From Lachnospiraceae bacterium (GTDB lineage: Bacteria > Bacillota > Clostridia > Lachnospirales > Lachnospiraceae), in assembly GCA_017620255.1 (NCBI GenBank), contig JAFZQU010000006.1:1-64000 (forward strand): a stretch of DNA of 64,000 bases, written 5' to 3'. Under the pieces are notes generated by a model. The model did no database searches. It saw only the letters and a program-made list of their open reading frames with translations, and was not told the origin of the DNA. Below are positions 28,201-34,823 of this stretch, in pieces. Numbering within the stretch: the first letter of the stretch is position 1; every line of letters starts with the position of its first letter. A program made the position numbers and the translations under genes.

Positions 28201-28648
28201 CAACGGCCGGATGCTTCGGATGCAGGGCGGCCTGTTTTTCAAACTGTCGTGTCACTGCAAAGAAATCAGCCGGCACATCTGCAGCATTTCTTGTATCCTG
28301 AACTGCCTCCTCTGCACTCTCTTCTGCCACAGGTTCCGCACCGTCTTTTTCCATCCCGAAGATCTCCTCCAAACCTGTGATGGAGATCGCATCATAGACA
28401 GCTTCCGAAACGTGGAGCATATGAAAATCACTGCAGCGCTTACGAAGTTTGAGCAGCAGCCTGATCCCGGCTGAAGAAGTGTAGGGAAGGTTTGTTGCAT
28501 CGATCATGATCTTCTCTACGCTGCTGCCTGCCCCCTGCATTTCTTCCATGTATTTTTCAATTTCCTGATCCGCTTTGAGAGAGTTCTCATAATCCAGTTT
28601 TTCTTCAAAGCCGATCTGCAATGTCTGATCCTGATGGGATAGTTTCAT
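25256..28648 (-). CDS. STAS-A-T-C single-module NRPS-like enzyme
   Basis: This protein has about 1,130 residues. Residues 1-100 form a STAS domain (anti-sigma-antagonist type) with phosphorylatable serines in YTSSAGIRLLL (Ser58/Ser59). Residues 130-620 are an adenylation domain: A3 YTSGSTGKPKG (282-292), A5 NGYGPTE (426-432), A7 YKSGDL, A8 GRKDHQVKIRGLRIE, and A10 Lys616 in NRKADRKALP. A carrier domain (632-705) has the phosphopantetheine Ser665 in GMSSLD. A condensation domain (720-1130) reads NHLVSDG at 839-845, keeping the catalytic second His. It should activate one amino or aryl acid and join it to a second substrate. AGGAGG precedes the ATG at 28648. No thioesterase or further module is nearby. 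The product is unknown. I know of no described NRPS with a fused STAS domain. Confidence 0.9.
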   Translation of the reverse strand: MKLSHQDQTLQIGFEEKLDYENSLKADQEIEKYMEEMQGAGSSVEKIMIDATNLPYTSSAGIRLLLKLRKRCSDFHMLHVSEAVYDAISITGLEEIFGMEKDGAEPVAEESAEEAVQDTRNAADVPADFFAVTRQFEKQAALHPKHPAVVSTQGSFTYEKLNEAANRVAHSLIEMGAGHEDIVCIMLPRSVDMYVATIGVLKAGCAYTIVNPLYPDDRIAFIYRDSGSAFIISSRDMVYERLELFVDELQKRPLFYEDMLSYPEKQNPDTVIFPEDLCYVIYTSGSTGKPKGVMITHGNLANFLLDVPDNHEFRGLADRSERTLAMAQMTFDVSIMEEYIPLVCGHTVVYALYDEIANPTKMIELMNTYQVDGGDFTPSYFSGLLKLPVSKEAIARLKVIDFGAEAFPGSLYTRIRAVNPDVYIMNGYGPTEATISCTMKVIESAENITIGIPNANVSVEIIDDDNRELPKGETGELLIGGKGVGRGYINLEEKTKEAFIEYKGERAYKSGDLARINENNEVEYLGRKDHQVKIRGLRIELEEVESVFSQMPGVEICVAASIDGKYLCLYYVSDDSVTEQGMRDFAKAHLAHYMLPDIYMKLDQMPMTQNRKADRKALPKPEIKAAAVRPPETDMQKKLLELLSQVMEEGEFGIDTNLPESGMSSLDVMLFISLIGEEYKIGINVHDFMENPTVMELERFIENAPKIRSFENLDRYHTTDIQLADYMESMAGGNSLDLPMLYELDPSVDNDRLIRAIKTVLDAHPGLTVRFMQDEEGVLWQIPQTDTETVQIPVRQMEDAAFDAERNKLFTPIPSDAKWLFSFEIIETQSRKFLLTNYNHLVSDGESIDIVFEDIIAAYEGREIEKETLPMTEYAEFLHDFPGTKAGKRSVELYMAYLLDAGGVNEMPGDSDKTKDGDGFIARHIEIPMSAGAREVDDFCRKNHFSKSTLYTAAFGIVLANAQKRDSSAFCIGFSGRMDSRLSATVGYVATLLMAFCHPKKYATVAEYLRAYDRQMLNLMTYPVMPLPVIMTKYPEALNLAFIYQPYAPEEYTMDGKTVKAYDLQENLAYEKMPFIVQPYEQKDGSMTAHYDFHGNLYSDALVRDLAQKYDRVVTQMIHADDMSGVLAQM

Positions 28649-28682
28649 GCCTGCCTCCTTCTCAATGAGTCCGATTGCTATC

Positions 28683-28711
28683 ATTGTACCACTTTACGGG
28701 CGTATTTTCCA
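28683..28711 (-). promoter_or_regulatory. Promoter of the STAS-NRPS gene
   Basis: TGGAAA (28706-28711 on the complement), 17 bases and TACAAT (28683-28688) lie 35 bases before the ATG. Box matches are 4 of 6 and 5 of 6. Confidence 0.6.
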
Positions 28712-28738
28712 CGACACATTCCCTTTTCCGGTGTGTTC

Positions 28739-28747
28739 TGTTATAAT
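28739..28747 (+). promoter_or_regulatory. Extended -10 promoter of the small peptide gene
   Basis: TGTTATAAT is a perfect extended -10 box (TG, one base, TATAAT) about 90 bases before the peptide start codon. No good -35 box is visible, which is usual for extended -10 promoters. It is divergent from the NRPS promoter. Confidence 0.6.
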
Positions 28748-28834
28748 CTTTTTGAGATATATTAGCCCGCTGCTCTTTTGCATCGTATAAAAAGATGGAA
28801 AGAGAAAAGAGAACGAGAAAAAGGAGGTAGCATC

Positions 28835-29089
28835 ATGAAAGATATGGAACAGATGAGGATCAAAGATGAAGATATCGAAAAGGTAACCGGCGGCCTGATC
28901 TTCTACGCAGGAAACATCAACGGTGCCGACCCCAACCGTCCGTTTGAGGTACTCGACGAAAAGGGTAATGTCCGCTACAGGGCAGCCGACTACAACGAGG
29001 CGTACCGCGTAGCCGGTGAGATGGGTTACGGTCAGGATTACACCGACAACTGGGATCTGATCCAGATCATCCGGCAGCAGAACAACTAA
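28835..29089 (+). CDS. Small peptide with double-glycine leader motif
   Basis: This is an 84-residue protein. Its first 20 residues end in IKDEDIEKVTGG, an amphipathic acidic stretch plus Gly-Gly that matches the leader of peptides cut and exported by peptidase-containing ABC transporters. The remaining 64 residues are polar and rich in Asp, Asn, Tyr and Gly, with no Cys, so lanthionine or sactipeptide chemistry is not suggested. I start it at 28835 after AAAAGGAGGTAG; an ATG 57 bases upstream lacks a ribosome site. It is divergent from the STAS-NRPS gene and overlaps the YwaF-like stop by a few bases. It could be a bacteriocin, a signal peptide, or a ribosomal substrate for the neighbouring enzyme. 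No C39 peptidase transporter is seen here. Confidence 0.72.
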   Translation: MKDMEQMRIKDEDIEKVTGGLIFYAGNINGADPNRPFEVLDEKGNVRYRAADYNEAYRVAGEMGYGQDYTDNWDLIQIIRQQNN

Positions 29090-29859
29090 GCCTTCTTTCG
29101 TGCCGAAAGATAAAACGGAAGAAAGATAACAACGCCTCCAAGCAGGATCAAAACAAGATAGGCCGCCGTGGCTGTATACCAGCCGGCGGCCTTTGCTATG
29201 TCATGAAAAACGATCAGCGGCGTAATGGCAGGACCCACAAAGAACATGTTGAGTTTGCCGCCTGATGCGTCCCAAAAAAGCAGGTTGATGCAAAACGCCA
29301 TCAGGCAGAGAACAAGCAGCGTGACGGTCGCATAGAAAAAATCACGCATCCGCTTTGCACATAGATTGGAAAAGCCGAGATAAAACGCGACAAAGATCAG
29401 CATCAGATGCCAGAGGAACGAGTATACGGTCATGATGAATTCAGGCTGGATCATACCGGAAGGTTCCAGATAAGCACTGCACCCGCCAAGCAGGTTGTAG
29501 ATCATCATAAAATGACACATCCCGCTCTTGATCGGTCCGTCTTTTAAGAAGGGGACGATCACGAGAAAATACATCGGCACGCTGCACATGTGAAAAGGAA
29601 ACATCTTCCAGATATAGACGCCGCCCCCGACGTAGAAATAATAAAAGCACTGCTTGAACGCTTCCCCAAACAGCATGATGAGGCCACAGCAAAAAAGGAG
29701 CCTCCTGCTTCCCGTCTCACCCAGGTTACGAACCTTCCATGCAAGGATGATCACGACCGGAAACCCTATGCACATGAAGAGCAGATGGAAAGCCCCGTAA
29801 GCTTCAGGGACAGGCGCCTGTATATCACAGGCTGCCATCAGTTCACCGATCCATTCCAA
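29086..29859 (-). CDS. YwaF-like integral membrane protein
   Basis: This protein of about 257 residues has seven predicted membrane helices and resembles the YwaF/TIGR02206 family, known from B. subtilis and without a defined reaction. Family-like features are the LFMCIGFPVVIIL first helix and the HMCSVPMYFLVIVPF segment. The first codon appears to be TTG, with AGGAG 9 bases upstream; the next ATG is 7 codons inside. It is the last gene of the minus-strand operon behind the two ABC-2 permeases, with a 20-base gap. Its role is unknown. Confidence 0.8.
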   Translation of the reverse strand: MEWIGELMAACDIQAPVPEAYGAFHLLFMCIGFPVVIILAWKVRNLGETGSRRLLFCCGLIMLFGEAFKQCFYYFYVGGGVYIWKMFPFHMCSVPMYFLVIVPFLKDGPIKSGMCHFMMIYNLLGGCSAYLEPSGMIQPEFIMTVYSFLWHLMLIFVAFYLGFSNLCAKRMRDFFYATVTLLVLCLMAFCINLLFWDASGGKLNMFFVGPAITPLIVFHDIAKAAGWYTATAAYLVLILLGGVVIFLPFYLSARKKA

Positions 29860-29880
29860 GAGAATCTTCTCCTATCCCGT

Positions 29881-31002
29881 TCATTTCTTTCTGTTGCCAA
29901 GCAGAAGCGATCCGGACATGCCGGCCAGAAACCAGAATACCGTGGCCACGAGCGCTCCCGCTACATGATCTTCCTGCAGGATCGCCGCATAAAACCAATG
30001 TCCCGGGAAGATCACAGACACATAATCCCAGACTCTCGCCCAGTCAGGTAGTTTACATAACATTCCCGAAACCAGGGAAGCTGCCATCGTCACGACAGGC
30101 GCGAGGAAGACCAGATTGGAAAAACTGCCGGCAAGTGCGCAGACAAGCAGCGACATGGCAGAGGACGCGGCAATGTACAAAAGGAAGGCTGCCAAAACCT
30201 GCACCGGCTTCGGATGTCCCGAGACAAGCAGGACGGGAAGAAGTCCCATGTAGGTGATGAGCATTCCCGGCAGTGACTGGAACACAAACAGCTTTACGAC
30301 GTTCCCGCCTTTCGATCTTACCCTTTTCAGCAGACCGCCGCTCCCGTACGCACACATCCACGTACCGCTGATCATCAGATAGAACAGGGCAAAGGCCGCA
30401 TACCAGCGCAGGCCGGAAAATGTCTGTTCCTCATCCGTATCGCTCCTGTCCGCCACAAGATTTGCATTGACATCCAGAAGCGATCCACCGTGCAGTACTT
30501 CCACGGCATTTTCCCGAAAGGCCTGCAGATCCGCTTCGTCAATACCCGAAACAGCGCCAAGTTTTCTCCCGATCAGTTCTTCCATCCAGATCTTGACCGT
30601 GTCGTTGATGACCAGTTCACCGAGCGTGTTCATGTCATAGGAATCCGCCATGATGGTGGTCTCGACCAGTTTCTCGTACGCACCGGCACGCACTTTTTCC
30701 GTAAAATCGGGCCGGATCACGATCATACCGTGTGCCTTGTTGGAGGCGATCATTTTTACCGCCTCGTCCCGGTCCGTCAGCCGCAGGTCAAACCCGTTTT
30801 CTGAAAGCAGTACGTCCGCAAGATGCTCTCCGAGTTCCCCGGTATCCTCGTTGACCACGGCAACAAACATCGCCGTTTCATCCGGCATGGAACCCTTTTC
30901 GATCCATACGGATACGATGACCGCGAGCAGGATGATAAACAGGGATGTGATGTCTCTAAAGAGTGCGAGCCATCTGCCTTTGAAGATGGAAGCATAATTC
31001 AT
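29881..31002 (-). CDS. ABC-2 type permease
   Basis: This 373-residue permease is of the ABC-2/YhgE-like type. It has one N-terminal helix (about 15-33), a large extracytoplasmic domain (about 35-195) and five helices in the C-terminal half. It overlaps the next permease gene upstream by 4 bases, so the two are translationally coupled and probably form a heterodimeric exporter with the ATPase at 32207. The substrate is not shown; lipids, peptides or polymers are possible. A GTTTACATAA motif copy (30051-30060) falls inside the gene. Confidence 0.85.
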   Translation of the reverse strand: MNYASIFKGRWLALFRDITSLFIILLAVIVSVWIEKGSMPDETAMFVAVVNEDTGELGEHLADVLLSENGFDLRLTDRDEAVKMIASNKAHGMIVIRPDFTEKVRAGAYEKLVETTIMADSYDMNTLGELVINDTVKIWMEELIGRKLGAVSGIDEADLQAFRENAVEVLHGGSLLDVNANLVADRSDTDEEQTFSGLRWYAAFALFYLMISGTWMCAYGSGGLLKRVRSKGGNVVKLFVFQSLPGMLITYMGLLPVLLVSGHPKPVQVLAAFLLYIAASSAMSLLVCALAGSFSNLVFLAPVVTMAASLVSGMLCKLPDWARVWDYVSVIFPGHWFYAAILQEDHVAGALVATVFWFLAGMSGSLLLGNRKK

Positions 31003-32210
31003 AGCGCACGCCCCCTCTTCATATAAGCAGCCAGTCCTGCTGCCAGAAATACGACAAACGCTGTGGCAAGGATCAGCAGATCCTGTTCGTAACGTTCAGG
31101 TATCATTTTAAACATGGCGTTGGAGAAAATACTGACGCAGGCTCTGACAGGTGAAAAGTGCAAAACGGAAGAAACTGCCTTTGGCAATCCTTCGATCCGC
31201 TCCGGTAAGATCACGCAGGCGAAGAATACGATCCCCGCATAGAGTCCTGCCCAGAGAGCACCTTCCCCTCTTTGAAAAAGGGAACCTAAAAAAAGTGCAA
31301 AGGCGGAAAAAGTAAGAGCGATCAAAAAGACCGCAGGCAGTACCGAAAGCGCGAAGGCAAACGGCACTTCACGGATCGCACGCGCAGCCGGATACAGGAT
31401 CAGAAACGTGCACAGGATGAGCAGTGCGCCGGATAAGACTCTTGCAAAAAATCCGCCAAGAAGCCGTCCTGTCCCCATACTCCTCTTACCAAGGATCTCT
31501 GTCAGATCCACGCTTGTCAGATACATGACGGGAAACGCTGCAAAATACGCACAGACCGTAAACAGCAGGGCAATCGCGAAGCGCAGATGGTAATCGGCCC
31601 CTGGCAGAAAGACGCCGCCGCTGCCTATGATCTTGCCTCTGTGCATATGAATGCGGATGATGTCATCTGTCCCTTCTCTCCAGAGCGTCAGCACATCTTC
31701 CTGCGTCAGGCCGTGTTCCATCGCAAGACCGCCTGCGACATAGACCAGGCGGATACCCTGTCCGAACACGGATAAACTGCTTTTGACCGCGGTATAAAAC
31801 GTCAGGGCTTCAAACGCGTGTGCCGGCGAATAGTAATAGTCAAGCACCACCTGCCTGCCGTTCATCGAATCCTGATAAGTGTTTTCGGGAATATGCAAAA
31901 AGGCGGCCACCCTGCCCTCTTCCACCAGACGCTTTCCGCTCTCTACATCCTTCACCGGGTAGACGATCGCGGTTCCCTGTTCGACCTCCGAATTGATGAC
32001 CAGGTCCAGCAGTTTCGTGAGTGTCTCGTTCGTATCTTCGTTGCAGAGTGCACAGGAAACGACCACGCCCTTTCCCGCCGACAGCATCGGCAAAAGGAAC
32101 ACGGCAAACAGAAATACAACGGGAAGCGGCAGTAATATGGCTATGAGCGCCGTCTTCCCGTGGCCGAGCAGTCTTTTGATATCATAAAAAAGCAGTGAAA
32201 AGAAACTCAT
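30999..32210 (-). CDS. ABC-2 type permease
   Basis: This 403-residue partner permease has the same plan as its neighbour: an N-terminal helix (about 20-45), an outside domain (about 48-220) and six C-terminal helices. It overlaps both the ATPase gene upstream and the second permease downstream by 4 bases, the classic stop-start overlap of a tightly coupled transporter operon. The two permeases are diverged paralogues. Confidence 0.85.
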   Translation of the reverse strand: MSFFSLLFYDIKRLLGHGKTALIAILLPLPVVFLFAVFLLPMLSAGKGVVVSCALCNEDTNETLTKLLDLVINSEVEQGTAIVYPVKDVESGKRLVEEGRVAAFLHIPENTYQDSMNGRQVVLDYYYSPAHAFEALTFYTAVKSSLSVFGQGIRLVYVAGGLAMEHGLTQEDVLTLWREGTDDIIRIHMHRGKIIGSGGVFLPGADYHLRFAIALLFTVCAYFAAFPVMYLTSVDLTEILGKRSMGTGRLLGGFFARVLSGALLILCTFLILYPAARAIREVPFAFALSVLPAVFLIALTFSAFALFLGSLFQRGEGALWAGLYAGIVFFACVILPERIEGLPKAVSSVLHFSPVRACVSIFSNAMFKMIPERYEQDLLILATAFVVFLAAGLAAYMKRGRAL

Positions 32211-32824
32211 CCGATGAAATGACCTCTGTCAAGTTTTAACGTTCTGTCCGTAAGCGGAAGCAGGATCGTGGGATTGTGTTCGGTAACGATCAGGCCGCAA
32301 CCCGCCTCCCTTTCTTTCCGTAAAAGCGCCTCGATACAGGCAGCGCCCGCCTCATCGATCCCGGCAAGCGGTTCATCCAGCAAAAGATAGGTATACTCTC
32401 CCATCAGCGCTGCCGCCAGATTGACGCGTCTTCTCTGCCCCCCTGAGAGGCGGTCGACGCGCTTTTTGCAAAAATCCCCCATATCAAGTGCTTCTGTCAG
32501 ATACTGCGCACGCTCTTTGTTCTTCACGCCTTTCAGCGAGGACCAGGCAAGCAGATTCTCTGTCACTGTCAGTTCCTCAAACAGAACGATCTCCTGCGGT
32601 GCATAGGCGATCTTTTTCTTCGCCTGTGTGCCCTGCAGGCCGTCGATCTTCACTTCTCCCGCATCCGGCTTTAATATAAGCGCAAGCATCTTAAGCAGCG
32701 TGCTTTTTCCGCTGCCGTTCGCGCCAAGGAGTGCGACGCCCTCCCCCGGTGCAAGCGTCAGGGAAATATTATCTGCCGCAAGGAATTTTCCGTATGATTT
32801 TTTCAGTCCGCATGCTTTGATCAT
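32207..32824 (-). CDS. ABC transporter ATP-binding protein
   Basis: This 205-residue ATPase has Walker A GANGSGKST (about 34-42), a Q-loop in APQEIVLFEEL, signature LSGGQRRRVNLAAAL, Walker B YLLLDEPLAGID and H-loop EHNP. It energises the two ABC-2 permeases downstream. It lies 9 bases after the zinc-ribbon protein gene, so the exporter appears to belong to the zinc-ribbon operon. Confidence 0.92.
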   Translation of the reverse strand: MIKACGLKKSYGKFLAADNISLTLAPGEGVALLGANGSGKSTLLKMLALILKPDAGEVKIDGLQGTQAKKKIAYAPQEIVLFEELTVTENLLAWSSLKGVKNKERAQYLTEALDMGDFCKKRVDRLSGGQRRRVNLAAALMGEYTYLLLDEPLAGIDEAGAACIEALLRKEREAGCGLIVTEHNPTILLPLTDRTLKLDRGHFIG

Positions 32825-32833
32825 AACGCTCTC

Positions 32834-34783
32834 CTAAAACAGCGATGCGCCCTGCCCCATCAGCGCAAACGCATTTGCGAGACGCAAGATGGAATTGTCG
32901 ATCTTAAGGTAATCCAGGTTGCCCTTCATATGTACGGTATCCCTGAGGTCATCGATATCTACGCAGTCCACACCGGATTCCTCGATGAATTCCGGCGGTG
33001 TGATCTTTTCCTTCTGCAGTTTTTCTCTCTCGATCGCTGTGTGCAGCGTGAACGAGCCCTGCTCGCTTTTGATCGTGGTCTCGATCTCCCCGCTGCCGTT
33101 TTTCATATGTTCACTCATCGTGCCGCTGACGCTGTCGCCCAGGGAAATGCCTGTCCTGTCACCCGGTGTTACTTCAAAACTGCCCGAAAGATCACGGTCG
33201 TCGCCCTTGATCTTACCTTCCTGTTTGAGCAGGATCGCCAGATCGCCGTAATCCGCCTGCGTAGTCAGTACATAAGAGCCGCCGGACTGCGCAATGACAG
33301 TATCTTCCAGTGTGAAATCCCCGTCTTCGAAATCAGACGAGATCCTGACTGTCATCTGCCGTTCCACGTCTTTCTCATAGAAGCTGAGCTCGTAGCGGTA
33401 ATTGTCTTCCGGTGTGGCCGCGAGGATCCGCAGGGCCGCCGGTGTTCCCTTGTATGCAAAGGTGGTCACGATGATCGTCAGTTCGTCCGGATCCTCTTCC
33501 GTTTCTTTGTAGAGTTTCCTGAAGAGGTTCATATACTCTTTTTTGTCTTCATACTCATCCGGATCCACATATTCGCCAATGATGAGTTCATTGATGCCTT
33601 CCAGGAGCTGCAGGGCTTTATCCCCCGTCGCTTTCACGCTGACGGTCTTACACTGTTCCTCTTTTCCGAGGATCGTAAACGCCTCTTTATCCTTCTTAAA
33701 CTCGCTCTTGTCAAACCCTGCAAGTGTTTCTGTCAGGAACGTTTCTTTCGCTGCGTCCCAGTCGGTCTGCCCGCCGTTTTCCGCTGCAAGAAGCATCAGC
33801 GCATAACGGTCGACCGCACCGTAATCCTTCAGGGCTTTTGCACTGCCCTTATCCATTTCATAACGGATCATGCCTGCCGAAGCACTCATCGGTGCAAAGA
33901 GGAATTCGTCGCCGTGGAAATAGATGCTTCCTGTCCCAAGAGCCGTACTTCCCGCATTCACGGTCAGATCATATGCGGTATCACCGCTTGAAGCATCATA
34001 ACTGTAACTCTGGATCAGTTCATAGGTTTCGTCCCCCGTCATATCGGAGTAGATCTCTGTGGTCCTTGTTGTCGTATGCGAATCCTTTGTATCGTCTTTG
34101 TCCAGATGGAGAAGCGCACGGATCGGTCCCAGACCTGCTTCCGGCACCTCTCTGGTGATATTTTCCGACATCCCGACAATCTGCTCCGCAAATCTCGTCC
34201 TGTTGTCTTTGAATACACCTGTAAAGATCAGCACTGCAACCAGCGCGGCGATCGCTATAACGCCACCGACAAGCCCGAGCACCAGCCCCAGGGCACTCTT
34301 CTTTTGCGGCTGTGGCACCGGTCCGTATCCCTGCTGCATCTGCGGCTGCATCTGTGGTTGCGGCCCATATGTCTGCTGCGGGCCGTAGGCCTGTTGTTGC
34401 GGGCCGTACGTCTGCTGCGGACCGTAAGCCTGTTGTTGCGGGCCGTACGTCTGCTGCGGTCCGTAAGCCTGCTGTTGCGGGCCGTACGTCTGCTGCGGTC
34501 CGTAAGCCTGCTGTTGCGGGCCATATGATTGCTGCGGTGGCGGCATCTGTGGCTGCACATAGGTCTGCTGTGGTTGCACCGGTTGCTGTACCGGCGGAAC
34601 CTGCGGCTGTACCGGCTGCGGTGGCGGTGGAACCTGCGGCTGCGCCGGCTGCATCTGCGGTGGTGGCACCGGCGCACTCTCCTGCGGTCCCGGCTGTGCC
34701 GCGATCACGGGCGTACCGCATTTATTGCAGAATGTAAACTGATCATCCAATTGTGCGCCGCAGCGCCTGCAAAATTTACTCAT
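32834..34783 (-). CDS. Zinc-ribbon, Pro/Gln-linker, one-TM protein with ectodomain (1)
   Basis: This 649-residue protein begins with a zinc ribbon (CRRCGAQL...CNKCG, residues 5-22), continues with about 130 residues rich in Pro, Gln, Tyr and Gly that include four 13-residue repeats, then one membrane helix (about 163-188, ALGLVLGLVGGVIAIAALVAVLIF), and ends in a 460-residue domain outside. Lys residues before the helix support an N-in orientation. The ectodomain alternates beta-like stretches and may resemble lipoprotein half-barrels; I do not recognise it. It shares its plan with the next two genes. It lies directly upstream of the ABC ATPase gene. Confidence 0.82.
   Translation of the reverse strand: MSKFCRRCGAQLDDQFTFCNKCGTPVIAAQPGPQESAPVPPPQMQPAQPQVPPPPQPVQPQVPPVQQPVQPQQTYVQPQMPPPQQSYGPQQQAYGPQQTYGPQQQAYGPQQTYGPQQQAYGPQQTYGPQQQAYGPQQTYGPQPQMQPQMQQGYGPVPQPQKKSALGLVLGLVGGVIAIAALVAVLIFTGVFKDNRTRFAEQIVGMSENITREVPEAGLGPIRALLHLDKDDTKDSHTTTRTTEIYSDMTGDETYELIQSYSYDASSGDTAYDLTVNAGSTALGTGSIYFHGDEFLFAPMSASAGMIRYEMDKGSAKALKDYGAVDRYALMLLAAENGGQTDWDAAKETFLTETLAGFDKSEFKKDKEAFTILGKEEQCKTVSVKATGDKALQLLEGINELIIGEYVDPDEYEDKKEYMNLFRKLYKETEEDPDELTIIVTTFAYKGTPAALRILAATPEDNYRYELSFYEKDVERQMTVRISSDFEDGDFTLEDTVIAQSGGSYVLTTQADYGDLAILLKQEGKIKGDDRDLSGSFEVTPGDRTGISLGDSVSGTMSEHMKNGSGEIETTIKSEQGSFTLHTAIEREKLQKEKITPPEFIEESGVDCVDIDDLRDTVHMKGNLDYLKIDNSILRLANAFALMGQGASLF
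34370..34530. repeat. 39-base tandem repeat coding a Pro/Gln/Tyr linker
   Basis: A 39-base unit repeats about four times with few changes and encodes a 13-residue unit (YGPQQQAYGPQQT) in the cytoplasmic linker of the zinc-ribbon protein. Its copy number is likely to vary between strains. Confidence 0.85.
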
Positions 34784-34823
34784 ATCCCATCCCTCTCTCT
34801 CATTTCACGGGTAACAGTACGGG

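Noticed and set aside
28778-28834. Longer start of the double-glycine peptide
   Set aside because: The extra 19 residues are highly basic and have no ribosome site, while AAGGAGG precedes the ATG at 28835. The leader then starts at the expected length.
25256-32824. Single NRPS-plus-ABC-exporter biosynthetic operon
   Set aside because: The NRPS gene reads with the same strand as the ABC genes, but the plus-strand peptide gene and its own promoter lie between them, and the ABC genes overlap the zinc-ribbon operon. A functional link remains possible but is not supported by transcript layout.
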